Shown here: positions 1 to 7,612 of the stretch, piece by piece | Layout of the letters: each line of letters begins with the position of its first letter | Numbering within the stretch: the first letter of the stretch is position 1 | Source: Streptomyces prunicolor NBRC 13075 | GTDB lineage: Bacteria; Actinomycetota; Actinomycetes; Streptomycetales; Streptomycetaceae | Direction of reading: 5' to 3' | DNA: 64,000 nucleotides | Assembly (NCBI RefSeq): GCF_000367365.1 | Contig: NZ_BARF01000002.1 | Location: 1-64,000, forward strand | The notes under the pieces: model-generated | Told to the model about the DNA's origin: nothing | Databases searched by the model: none | What the model saw: only the letters and a program-made list of their open reading frames with translations | Made by a program: the position numbers and the translations under genes

Positions 1-103
1 GCCCCTTTAAGGCGCTGCAGATCGCCCGGGACGCCGGGGCCCGGACCGTTCCCCTTGGAACCGGCCCGGTAGACCCCCGCGGTGAGCAGCAACGCGGTCG
101 GTG

Positions 104-307
104 TTACATGAAGGCCAGGTACGCCACCGCCGCCACGACCAGCACCGCGACGACGACGCCGACGATCAGGCCGACGCGGGGGCCGGCCGAAGCCGTGGGT
201 GCGGCCTGGGGGCCGCCGCCCTGGGGGGTCTCGTCGACGAAGGCGCGGAACATCTGGGTGCTGCCGGCGGGGTCGTAGTTGCCCTCGGGGCCCTGGGTGT
301 TTGCCAT
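104..307 (-). CDS. Small C-terminally membrane-anchored protein
   Basis: A 67-residue protein with a hydrophilic, Gly/Pro-rich N-terminus (starting MANTQGPEG) and one hydrophobic segment over roughly the last 25 residues, so it is probably tail-anchored with most of the chain in the cytoplasm. An upstream in-frame ATG would add 34 residues, but that extension reads like intergenic DNA, so I chose the internal ATG. It stands alone and is divergent from the MarR gene. I recognise no function; it resembles the many short conserved membrane proteins of Streptomyces. Confidence 0.6.
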   Translation of the reverse strand: MANTQGPEGNYDPAGSTQMFRAFVDETPQGGGPQAAPTASAGPRVGLIVGVVVAVLVVAAVAYLAFM

Positions 308-396
308 GGGCCGAGACACTAGCGAATCCCCGGGGGACACCCAAGTGCGGGGCCTCGAATGTCCTTTCCCACCTGCGGGTTTACATACCGTAATGC

Positions 397-488
397 TTGC
401 CTTTGCCAACTTTTTATGCCACGCCTACCCGTTTTATTTGCCTGTAGCAACCAACATCTCTTAGTCTCTTATGGTTGCCCTAAGCAAC
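397..488. promoter_or_regulatory. Three tandem TTGC-N5-GCAA palindromes (candidate MarR operators)
   Basis: Two perfect TTGC-N5-GCAA dyads lie at 438-450 and 475-487 (the latter extends to GTTGC-N5-GCAAC), with a degenerate third (TTGC-N5-CCAA) at 397-409. They fill the region just upstream of the MarR gene, in an AT-richer patch suited to a promoter. Autoregulation by the adjacent MarR protein is inferred. Confidence 0.5.
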
Positions 489-526
489 GAACATGGCACG
501 AACGCGGCACGAGCATGGGAGGTGAG

Positions 527-1045
527 ATGGCCGAGCGGACGCAGTACGAAGAGCTGATGCGTCAGTTCAGTGCCTTCGGCGCCGTACGCAGGGAGTTGGG
601 GCGGATCATGCCGTCCGACTGTCCCGGCGGCTCCGCGGCCGTACTGACCCTGCTCGACCGGTACGGCGACATGCGGATGAGCAAGCTCGCGGAGCTGCTC
701 TCCGTCGACATGTCCGTGACCAGCCGCCATGTCACGCACGTCGTCGACCGGGGCTGGATCGAACGGTCCCCCGACCCCGCCGACAAACGCTCCCGCATCC
801 TGCGCCTCACCCCCGGCGGCCGGGCCCAGGTGGACGAACTGTCCCGGCGGACCGCCCAGTTGCTCGCCGACCGGCTGGGCGACTGGAGCGACGAGGAGGT
901 CGGCCAGCTGATCCGGCTGATGACCCGGCTCCGGGCGAGCTTCGGCGACTGTCGAGCCGCGGCGCCCTCATCCCCGTCCCCGCCCGTCGTAGCCGGGACC
1001 CCCCACACCCCCGAACTCGAACACACCACCCGTACACCCGCATAA
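527..1045 (+). CDS. MarR-family transcriptional regulator
   Basis: A 172-residue winged-helix regulator. The helix-turn-helix and wing lie at about residues 45-105 (SKLAELLSVDMSVTSRHV, then DPADKRSR in the wing), with dimerisation helices on both sides. The Ser/Pro/Thr-rich tail after about residue 145 is unusual for the family. A GGAGG sits just upstream of the ATG at 527; an ATG at 515 is possible but would place that GGAGG inside the gene. It precedes the exporter at 1067 by 21 bases, so the two are probably co-transcribed. MarR proteins of this arrangement usually repress their own operon until a small ligand binds; the palindromes upstream fit that. Confidence 0.85.
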   Translation: MAERTQYEELMRQFSAFGAVRRELGRIMPSDCPGGSAAVLTLLDRYGDMRMSKLAELLSVDMSVTSRHVTHVVDRGWIERSPDPADKRSRILRLTPGGRAQVDELSRRTAQLLADRLGDWSDEEVGQLIRLMTRLRASFGDCRAAAPSSPSPPVVAGTPHTPELEHTTRTPA

Positions 1046-1066
1046 GCACGGAAGAAAAGGAAGCCC

Positions 1067-3595
1067 ATGGCAACGACCACACCAGCCGGTGTGCGGGCTC
1101 ACGCCAAGCACGGAGGGGCCTCCCCCGCGGCCCCCGACGGCGCTCCGATGACGCACCGGCAGATCATGGAGGCGCTCTCCGGGCTGCTGCTCGGCCTGTT
1201 CGCCGCGATCATCTCGTCGACGATCGTCACCAACGCCCTGCCGACCATCATCGGCAGTCTGGGCGGCGGCCAGGAGGCCTACACCTGGGTCGTCACCGCG
1301 GCCCTGCTCTCCATGACGGCCTCGGTGCCGCTGTGGGGCAAGATGGCCGACCTGGTCAGCAAGAAGGCCCTGGTCCAGATATCCCTGGTCATCTACATCA
1401 TCGGCTCGGTCGTCGCCGGCCTCGCGCAGAACCCGGCGATGCTGATCGGCGCCCGTGTCATCCAGGGCCTCGGGGCCGGCGGTCTCTCCGCCCTCGTCCA
1501 GGTCGTGATGGCCGCGATGATCGCCCCGCGCGAGCGCGGCAGGTACTCCGGCTACACCGGCGCCACCTTCGCGGTCGCGACCGTCGGCGGTCCGCTGCTC
1601 GGCGGCGTGATCACCGACACCTCGTGGCTCGGCTGGCGTTACTGCCTCTTCGTCGGGATCCCCTTCGCGCTGATCGCGCTGGTCGTCCTGCAGAAGACGT
1701 TGAACCTCCCGGTCGCCAAGCGGAAGGTCAAGGTCGACTGGACCGGCGCCTTCTTCATCACCGCGGCCGCCTCGCTGCTGCTGGTCTGGGTGACCTTCGC
1801 CAACGACAAGTACGACTGGCTGTCCTGGCAGACGTACACGATGGTGGGCGGCACGTTCGTGCTCGCGCTGCTGTTCGTGTTCACCGAGACCCGGGCCGCC
1901 GAGCCGATCATCCCGCTGCGCCTGTTCCGCAACCGCACCGTCTCGCTCGCCTCGCTGGCCTCGCTGTTCGTCGGCGTCGGCATGTACGCGGGCACGGTCT
2001 TCTTCTCCCAGTACTTCCAGCTGGCCCGCGACAAGTCCCCGACGATGTCCGGGGTCATGACGATCCCGATGATCGGCGGCCTGTTCGTCGCGTCGATGGT
2101 CTCCGGCCGCTTCATCACCAAGACCGGCCGCTGGAAGGGCTGGCTGGTCGCCGGCGGTCTCTTCCTCACCGCGGGCCTGGGCCTGCTCGGCCTGATGCGC
2201 TACGACACCCCGTACTGGGAACTGTCCATCTACATGGCCCTGTTGGGCATCGGCGTCGGCACGATGATGCAGAACCTGGTCCTCTCCACGCAGAACCAGG
2301 TCACCCCGAAGGACCTCGGCGCCGCCTCCTCCACGGTGAGCTTCTTCCGCTCGCTGGGCGGCGCGGTCGGCGTCGGTGTGCTCGGCTCGGTCATGTCCGG
2401 CCGGATCACGCACTACGCCAAGGACACCGTCGCCTCCCTCGACCCGCAGTCGCAGGCCGCCGCCGCCAAGGCCGTCGGCAGCAGCGCGCTCCCCGACATG
2501 GACGCCCTGCCCAGCACGGTCCGCACCTGGCTGGAGGGCGCCTACGGCCACGGAATCGCCGACGTCTTCCTGTACGCGGCGCCCTTCGCGCTCATCTCCT
2601 TCATCGTGGTGATGTTCATCAAGGAGGTTCCGCTGCGGACCTCCGGCGGGCTGGCGCAGGCGGCCGAGGAGGCCGTGGGTGTGCTGGACGCGGCGGAGAT
2701 CCCCGCGCCCGCCGAGCAGAAGGTCCCCAGCTGGGCGGCCGAAGGTACCGAGCAGCAACTCGCCGCCGTGGCAACGGTGGTGGGGGAGGAGACCGCACCC
2801 GTGACCGCATCCGACTCCACACCCCTCTCGGGTGGGATTCCCGTCCGCGGCTTCGTCCGGGGCGCCGAGAGCGCGCCCGTCCCGCAGGCCGCCGTCACCC
2901 TGATCTCCCTCGGGGGACGGCAGTTGGGCCGCTCGGTCACGCAGTCGGACGGCTCCTACGCGCTGGCCGCGCCGAGCGTCGGGTCGTACGTCCTGATCGC
3001 CTCCGCCGACGGCTTCCAGCCGCAGGCGTCGACGGTCGTCGTCAACGGCCACGAACCGGTGTCGTACGACGTGCTGTTGAGCGGTACCAGCGGTCTGAAC
3101 GGGATCGTCCGGGCGGCGGAGACGGGGCTGCCCGTCAAGGACGCGATGGTCATCGTGACGGACGTGCGCGGCGATCTGCTGTCCACCGGAACCACCGGTG
3201 AGCAGGGCGAGTTCGCGTTCGCCGAGCTGGTGCCGGGGGCCGTGACCGTCGCGGTGAACGCCGCCGGGTACCGGCCGCGCGCGCTGCCCGTCGAGGTCGG
3301 CGGCACCGGGGTCACCCGGGTCGAGATCGACCTCGACTCCGGCGCGCAGGTCCTGGGCGTGGTCCGCGCCCCGCACGGCCCGTTGGCCGACGCCCGCGTG
3401 ACCCTCGTGGACGCGGCGGGCAACGTGGTCGGCACCGCCACGACCGGTTCGGACGGGGCGTACGCCTTCACCGACCTGAGCGGCGGCGAGTACACGGTGA
3501 TCGCGACGGGCTACCCGCCGGTCGCGACCGCCCTCACGGTGAACGGCCGCGGAGCCGACGGGCACGACATCGAACTCGCCCACCCCGGTGAGTAG
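1067..3595 (+). CDS. DHA2-type MFS exporter with three C-terminal carboxypeptidase-regulatory-like repeats
   Basis: 842 residues, far longer than the roughly 500 usual for drug:H+ antiporter-2 proteins. Residues about 30-530 form the hydrophobic transporter with DHA2 hallmarks (an early loop GKMADLVSKK and RVIQGLGAGG in motif C-like positions). A linker leads to three beta-sandwich repeats at about 590-660, 675-745 and 760-830, each with the GSYAL/GEFAF/GAYAF and AxGYxP signatures of carboxypeptidase-regulatory-like domains. The AAGGAAG ribosome site is clear. The next gene also starts with such a domain, so the two products may interact. The substrate is unknown; control by the upstream MarR protein is likely. 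Confidence 0.88.
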   Translation: MATTTPAGVRAHAKHGGASPAAPDGAPMTHRQIMEALSGLLLGLFAAIISSTIVTNALPTIIGSLGGGQEAYTWVVTAALLSMTASVPLWGKMADLVSKKALVQISLVIYIIGSVVAGLAQNPAMLIGARVIQGLGAGGLSALVQVVMAAMIAPRERGRYSGYTGATFAVATVGGPLLGGVITDTSWLGWRYCLFVGIPFALIALVVLQKTLNLPVAKRKVKVDWTGAFFITAAASLLLVWVTFANDKYDWLSWQTYTMVGGTFVLALLFVFTETRAAEPIIPLRLFRNRTVSLASLASLFVGVGMYAGTVFFSQYFQLARDKSPTMSGVMTIPMIGGLFVASMVSGRFITKTGRWKGWLVAGGLFLTAGLGLLGLMRYDTPYWELSIYMALLGIGVGTMMQNLVLSTQNQVTPKDLGAASSTVSFFRSLGGAVGVGVLGSVMSGRITHYAKDTVASLDPQSQAAAAKAVGSSALPDMDALPSTVRTWLEGAYGHGIADVFLYAAPFALISFIVVMFIKEVPLRTSGGLAQAAEEAVGVLDAAEIPAPAEQKVPSWAAEGTEQQLAAVATVVGEETAPVTASDSTPLSGGIPVRGFVRGAESAPVPQAAVTLISLGGRQLGRSVTQSDGSYALAAPSVGSYVLIASADGFQPQASTVVVNGHEPVSYDVLLSGTSGLNGIVRAAETGLPVKDAMVIVTDVRGDLLSTGTTGEQGEFAFAELVPGAVTVAVNAAGYRPRALPVEVGGTGVTRVEIDLDSGAQVLGVVRAPHGPLADARVTLVDAAGNVVGTATTGSDGAYAFTDLSGGEYTVIATGYPPVATALTVNGRGADGHDIELAHPGE

Positions 3596-3603
3596 TTGAT
3601 ACC

Positions 3604-3650
3604 CCGGTCCGCGGAACTCGTCCCGAGCGGAGGCGTGTTCCGCGGACCGG
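3604..3650 (+). terminator. Strong hairpin after the exporter gene
   Basis: A perfect 14-bp stem (CCGGTCCGCGGAAC and its complement) with a 19-base loop, followed by a T-rich run, 8 bases after the exporter stop. It probably reduces read-through into the YceI gene. Confidence 0.7.
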
Positions 3651-3697
3651 TCTCATTTCTGCCGAATCTCGGCTGTACGGCAAGGAGTTAGAGGGAC

Positions 3698-4519
3698 ATG
3701 GGACTGACCGCGAAGATCCGTACCCGCGACGGATGGGCCGTGTCGCACGCGGTCGTCACGGTGACCGACATGACCGGGGCGCAGGTGCTGCGGGCCGAGG
3801 CGGACGTGGAGGGGGCGGTGCGGGACGTGAACCCGCTGGCGCCCGGGCCGTACACCGTGATCGTCACGGCCGTCGGGTACGCGCCCGCCGCCGCCACCGC
3901 GATCGTCACCGCGAGCGGGCGGGCCGAGGTCGGCACGGTGACGCTGGCGCGGCAGGGCGGTACGGAGCTGCCGCCGCCCGGGCCCTGGACGGTCGACCCC
4001 GCGCACTCCACGGTCGGCGCGGTCGCGCAGCATCTGGGGATCTCCAGCGTGCGCGGCCGTTTCACCGACTTCACGGCGTCGGTCGAGATCGCGCCCGATG
4101 ACATCGCCAAGTCCCGGGTGGAGGCGGTGATCCGGGCCGCGTCCATCGACACCGGCAACGGGATGCGCGACGACCATCTGCGCTCGGCCGACTTCCTGGA
4201 CGTGGCCCGCTACCCCGAGATCACGTACCGCTCGACTGCCCTCACCCCGGCCGGTTCCGACCGCTGGACCGTCTCCGGCGAGCTGACCCTCCACGGTGTC
4301 GTACGGCCCGTCGACCTCGACCTCGCCTACCTCGGCACCGGGGCCGACCCCTGGGGTGGCACGCGGGCGGCGTTCCGGGCGACCACGGAACTGCACCGCG
4401 AGGACTTCGCGATGAACTACAACCAGGTCGTGCAGGCGGGGATCGCGGCGATCGGTACGACGCTCAAGGTGGAGTTGGACATCCAGGCGGTGCAGGGGGA
4501 CGCGTTGCCGCAGGCGTAG
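3698..4519 (+). CDS. YceI-family protein with N-terminal carboxypeptidase-regulatory-like domain
   Basis: 273 residues. Residues about 1-85 form one beta-sandwich repeat of the same type as the exporter tail. Residues about 93-268 are a YceI lipocalin-like barrel, shown by WTVDPAHSTVG at its start, the central GMRDDHLRSADFLDV and the DLDLAY strand. YceI proteins bind long isoprenoid or similar lipidic ligands. No signal peptide is visible, so this copy appears cytoplasmic, unlike periplasmic E. coli YceI. It lies in the same direction as the MarR-exporter pair. The shared domain suggests it could deliver a hydrophobic ligand to the exporter, which is inference. Confidence 0.85.
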   Translation: MGLTAKIRTRDGWAVSHAVVTVTDMTGAQVLRAEADVEGAVRDVNPLAPGPYTVIVTAVGYAPAAATAIVTASGRAEVGTVTLARQGGTELPPPGPWTVDPAHSTVGAVAQHLGISSVRGRFTDFTASVEIAPDDIAKSRVEAVIRAASIDTGNGMRDDHLRSADFLDVARYPEITYRSTALTPAGSDRWTVSGELTLHGVVRPVDLDLAYLGTGADPWGGTRAAFRATTELHREDFAMNYNQVVQAGIAAIGTTLKVELDIQAVQGDALPQA

Positions 4520-4547
4520 TGGGGTGGGCTGCGCCTAGGCTGGCCGT

Positions 4548-5015
4548 ATGGCTTCGAACATCGCGAGCAACACCTCTGTGTCCCTGGACGAGCTGCTGGA
4601 CTTCGTACGGCCCCGGCACCGGGCGATCCTGCTGACCCGGCGGGCGGACGGGAGCCCGCAGGGGTCGCCGCTGACCTGTGGGGTCGACGACTCGGGGCGG
4701 ATCGTCGTCTCCACGTACCCCGAGCGGGCCAAGACCCGTAACGCCAAGCGGGATTCGCGGGTCAGCGTGATCATCCTGAGCGACGAGTGGGACGGGCCGT
4801 GGGTCCAGATCGACGGCACGGCCGAGGTCATCGACTCACCGGAGTCGGTGGAGCCGCTTGTCGAGTACTTCCGGAACATCTCGGGGGAGCATCCGGACTG
4901 GGACGAGTACCGCGCGGCGATGGTGAAGCAGGGGAAGTCGATTGTGCGGGTTACTCCGGAGCGGTGGGGGCCTGTTGCCACCGGCGGTTTTCCGGCGCGG
5001 CTCGTCGAAGGCTGA
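4548..5015 (+). CDS. PPOX-class F420/flavin-dependent oxidoreductase
   Basis: 155 residues with the split-barrel fold of the pyridoxamine-phosphate-oxidase-like superfamily: HRAILLTRRADGSPQGSPL at the first strand, then DDSGRIVVSTYPERAKTRNAKRDSRV, the cofactor-phosphate-binding region. The length matches F420-dependent PPOX-class proteins, which in actinobacteria reduce varied small molecules with F420H2. The reaction here is unknown. It starts 28 bases after the YceI stop in the same direction, so it may be the last gene of that transcription unit; strong hairpins follow. Confidence 0.8.
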   Translation: MASNIASNTSVSLDELLDFVRPRHRAILLTRRADGSPQGSPLTCGVDDSGRIVVSTYPERAKTRNAKRDSRVSVIILSDEWDGPWVQIDGTAEVIDSPESVEPLVEYFRNISGEHPDWDEYRAAMVKQGKSIVRVTPERWGPVATGGFPARLVEG

Positions 5016-5022
5016 GGTGGTG

Positions 5023-5064
5023 CTGGGGGCTCCGCCCCCAGACCCCCCTTCGGCCCTGAAGGGG
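5023..5064. terminator. Double hairpin between convergent genes
   Basis: An 8-bp perfect stem CTGGGGGC/GCCCCCAG with a TCC loop, followed at once by CCCCTTC/GAAGGGG. GGGGGCTCCGCCCCC-type hairpins are typical of Streptomyces gene ends. It can serve both the PPOX gene and the convergent TetR gene. Confidence 0.7.
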
Positions 5065-5110
5065 CCTCGTCCTCAAACTCCCCCAGAGGGGGGACCCCCA
5101 GACGGGCTGG

Positions 5111-5905
5111 TCATTGCCGACCTGGGTCTTGGTCTCCAGCCCTCTTCACCATCGCCTCGATGCCCGCCACCAGCAGGTCCAGGGCGAAGGTGAAGTCGCG
5201 GTCCATCATCTCCGCGACCGTGTCGCCGCCCCGGGCCGCCATGAGTTGCTTGGACTCCTCCACGACCTCGGCGGTCGTCGGGGCTCCGTCCAGCGTCGTC
5301 ATGGCGTGCCGGAAGTAGTCGTCGGGGGTCATGCCGGTGTCGGCGACCCGGGCGAAGAAGTGGCCCTCGATCGTGCCGTAGCCGTACACGAACTGGAAGA
5401 CCGCCGAGATCGCCCCGGTCAGCCCGTGCTCCGGCAGTCCCGTGCGCCGGATCACGCGCTGTACGACACGGGAGAAGGCCAGCGACTTCGGCCCGATGTT
5501 GAGGAAGGTACCGGCGAGCGGCGACAGCCAGGGGTGGCGGACGAGCAGGGACCTGTACTCCGTTGCCAGCATGCGGAGTTGGTCCCGCCACTCCTCTCCC
5601 TCGGCCCCCGGATCGGGCAACCGCAGCTCCCCGAAGACGGCGTCCAGGGCGAGTTCGAGGAGATCGTCCTTGGTGTCGACGTACCAGTAGACGGACATCG
5701 CGGTCACGTTCAGTTCGGCGGCGAGCCTTCGCATGGAGAACTTGGCCAGGCCTTCGGCGTCCAGCAACCGCACGGTGACTTCGGTGATGCGCGTGCGATC
5801 GAGGCCGGAGGGCTGCCCGCCGCCGCGCCCGCCCCGACGCGTCTTCGTCTCGAGCCAGACGCTGCTACGCGCGGAACGCCCTGACGGCGGGCTTGTCCTG
5901 GCCAT
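5111..5905 (-). CDS. TetR-family regulator with TetR_C-type ligand domain
   Basis: 264 residues. A basic, Arg/Ser/Gly-rich leader of about 35 residues precedes the TetR HTH (RITEVTVRLLDAEG through TAMSVYWYVDTKDDLLELA). The Y-W-Y-V-x-T/S-K-D-L pattern and the following long helical domain resemble the TetR_C_1 class that often controls antibiotic or multidrug exporters. It lies downstream of, and in the same direction as, the DHA2 exporter at 6018-7496. A GAGGAAGGTG ribosome site precedes the ATG. It is the best candidate to bind the 14-bp-arm palindrome in the exporter promoter. Confidence 0.85.
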   Translation of the reverse strand: MARTSPPSGRSARSSVWLETKTRRGGRGGGQPSGLDRTRITEVTVRLLDAEGLAKFSMRRLAAELNVTAMSVYWYVDTKDDLLELALDAVFGELRLPDPGAEGEEWRDQLRMLATEYRSLLVRHPWLSPLAGTFLNIGPKSLAFSRVVQRVIRRTGLPEHGLTGAISAVFQFVYGYGTIEGHFFARVADTGMTPDDYFRHAMTTLDGAPTTAEVVEESKQLMAARGGDTVAEMMDRDFTFALDLLVAGIEAMVKRAGDQDPGRQ

Positions 5906-5947
5906 GACGCACCTTCCTCAAGATCCAGATCCCGGATCACTGTAATC

Positions 5948-6013
5948 AGGGGCGCGGGGCTGTGACATGTGCGGCTCCGCCGCCTGGGCGCGACCAGCCA
6001 CAACGCACCCGCA
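5948..6013. repeat. Probable Streptomyces intergenic repeat
   Basis: The stretch runs from AGGGGCGCGGGG to GCGCGACCAGCCACAACG and on to CACCCGC. From memory this matches a dispersed intergenic sequence common at gene ends in Streptomyces genomes. It occupies almost the whole gap between the exporter and TetR genes. Genome-wide copy number could not be checked here. Confidence 0.4.
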
Positions 6014-6017
6014 GACA

Positions 6018-7496
6018 CTACCGAGCGACCACCACCCCCGAGTCTGCCCGCTCCGCCCGCCACAACAACGCCGCCGCAAGCAACCCCCCGGTCAAGACAG
6101 CGACCGCCCCCACCAACTGACTGACCTCCAGCCCCGCAGCGAAGGAATCGGTCACCCTCCTCCTCTCCGCAGCCGAAGACGCCTCCGCCAAGCCGACCGG
6201 CAGGGACACCGCCGCGAACCGAGAACTCAGCACCGCACCGAGAACCGCGACCCCCAACCCGTTCCCGAACTCCCCCAACGTGCCGTTGATGCCCGCACCG
6301 ACCCCCGCCTTCTCCGGCGGAATCGCACTCATGATCGCGTGAGCCATCGCCGGATTGGCGATCGCCGCCCCCGCCCCGATCAGCACCAGCCCCACCAACG
6401 TCCCCGCATACCCACCGGACGCGAGCGACGCGATCGACACCAGCCCCGCCGACATCGACACCATCCCCAGCGCGATGGCCCGCGGAGCGCCGAGCCGCGC
6501 CGTCCACTTCGCCGCCAACCCCGAGAAGTTGAGCGCGACGATCACCAGAGCGAGCGGCGCCGTACGGACACCCGCCTCCAACGGGCCGTAGCCCAGGACG
6601 AATTGGAGGTGCTGGGTAAGGAGGAAGAGGGAGCCGGCCATGCCGAAGGTGATCAGGACGACCCCGGTGACCGCGCCCGTGAAGCGGCGGTCGCGGAAGA
6701 AGTCCAGGTCGAGCATGGGGTAGGGGACGCGGTTCTCCCAGTACGCGAAGGCCGCGAGGACTACGACCGCCACCGCCACCGTCAGGAGCACCCGGCCGGA
6801 CGTCCAGCCGTGTGCCGGGCCGGAGATGATCGCGTAGACCAGCGTGGCCATGCCGATGGTCGAGAGCAGCGCGCCGAGGAGGTCGGGGCGGTCACCCCGA
6901 GGGTTCTTCGACTCGGGGACGAGGGCCACCGCCGCGACCAGCGCCAGCGCCGCCACCGGGATGTTGATCAGGAAGATCGCGCCCCACCAGAAGTGGTTCA
7001 GCATGAAGCCGCCGAGGAGCGGGCCCGTCGCGAAGCCGAGCGCGTTGACCGCGGCCCAGATGCCGATCGCCCTCGGCTGTTCCTCGGGGGTGAAGATCTG
7101 CATCACTACGGCCAGGGTGGTCGTGATGAGCAGCGCCCCGCCGACCCCCATACCGGCCCTCGCGGCGATCAACTGCCCTGTGGACTGGGCGAGTCCGGCC
7201 ACCAGTGAACCCGCGCCGAACAGCACCAGGCCCGCGATCAGCATCTTCTTGCGGCCGTAGCGGTCGGCCGCGCTGCCTGCGGTGAGGAGGAGTCCGGACT
7301 GTACGAGGGAGTACGCGTTGATCATCCATTGGATGTCCGCGGTGCTCGCGTCGAGTTCGCGGGTGAGCGAGGGGATCGCGACGTTCAGGACGGTGTTGTC
7401 GAGCAGCACGGTGAGCTGCGCGAGGCAGATGACTCCGAGGACGATCCAGCGCTTGGGGTGGCCCTGGAGGGTTTGGGGGCCTGGGGAAGTCGGCAT
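6018..7496 (-). CDS. DHA2-type MFS multidrug exporter
   Basis: 492 residues from the ATG at 7496 (a GTG three codons earlier is also open). The protein shows 14-helix DHA2 organisation: LDNTVLNVAIPSL in helix 1, DIQWMINAYSL, then GSAADRYGRKKMLIAG (motif A) and an RAGMGVGGALL motif C-like stretch; the last third has GVGAGINGTLGEFGNGLGVA. It probably exports drugs or metabolites at the membrane using the proton gradient. A palindrome overlaps the start codon, and the ATG has no close Shine-Dalgarno, so the message may be leaderless. The TetR gene follows on the same strand. Confidence 0.88.
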   Translation of the reverse strand: MPTSPGPQTLQGHPKRWIVLGVICLAQLTVLLDNTVLNVAIPSLTRELDASTADIQWMINAYSLVQSGLLLTAGSAADRYGRKKMLIAGLVLFGAGSLVAGLAQSTGQLIAARAGMGVGGALLITTTLAVVMQIFTPEEQPRAIGIWAAVNALGFATGPLLGGFMLNHFWWGAIFLINIPVAALALVAAVALVPESKNPRGDRPDLLGALLSTIGMATLVYAIISGPAHGWTSGRVLLTVAVAVVVLAAFAYWENRVPYPMLDLDFFRDRRFTGAVTGVVLITFGMAGSLFLLTQHLQFVLGYGPLEAGVRTAPLALVIVALNFSGLAAKWTARLGAPRAIALGMVSMSAGLVSIASLASGGYAGTLVGLVLIGAGAAIANPAMAHAIMSAIPPEKAGVGAGINGTLGEFGNGLGVAVLGAVLSSRFAAVSLPVGLAEASSAAERRRVTDSFAAGLEVSQLVGAVAVLTGGLLAAALLWRAERADSGVVVAR

Positions 7497-7535
7497 GTTG
7501 TACACCGTAGAACAGTTCCTATACGGCGTACAACA
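7496..7535. promoter_or_regulatory. Long palindromic operator overlapping the exporter start
   Basis: The arms TGTTGTACACCGTA (7496-7509) and TACGGCGTACAACA (7522-7535) match at 13 of 14 positions around a 12-base centre. On the minus strand, TTGTAC and TACGGT spaced 18 apart could be -35 and -10, with transcription starting at or next to the ATG. A TetR-type dimer pair bound here would block the promoter directly. Confidence 0.6.
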
Positions 7536-7556
7536 GAGATTCGGCGGACACGAAGA

Positions 7557-7584
7557 GGGGCGGTGACCGTGTGGTCACCGCCCC
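7557..7584 (-). terminator. Terminator of the glycosyltransferase operon
   Basis: A perfect 12-bp stem (GGGGCGGTGACC) with a GTGT loop, 28 bases past the stop of the ArnT-like gene. Confidence 0.75.
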
Positions 7585-7612
7585 TGCTCAGTGGAGAACC
7601 GTCAGCCGGGTG

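Noticed and set aside
968..3583. An 871-codon open frame on the minus strand opposite the exporter gene
   Set aside because: Its translation is an Arg/Asp/Gly/Gln-rich composition typical of the antisense of a high-GC gene; the plus-strand frame has clear MFS motifs.
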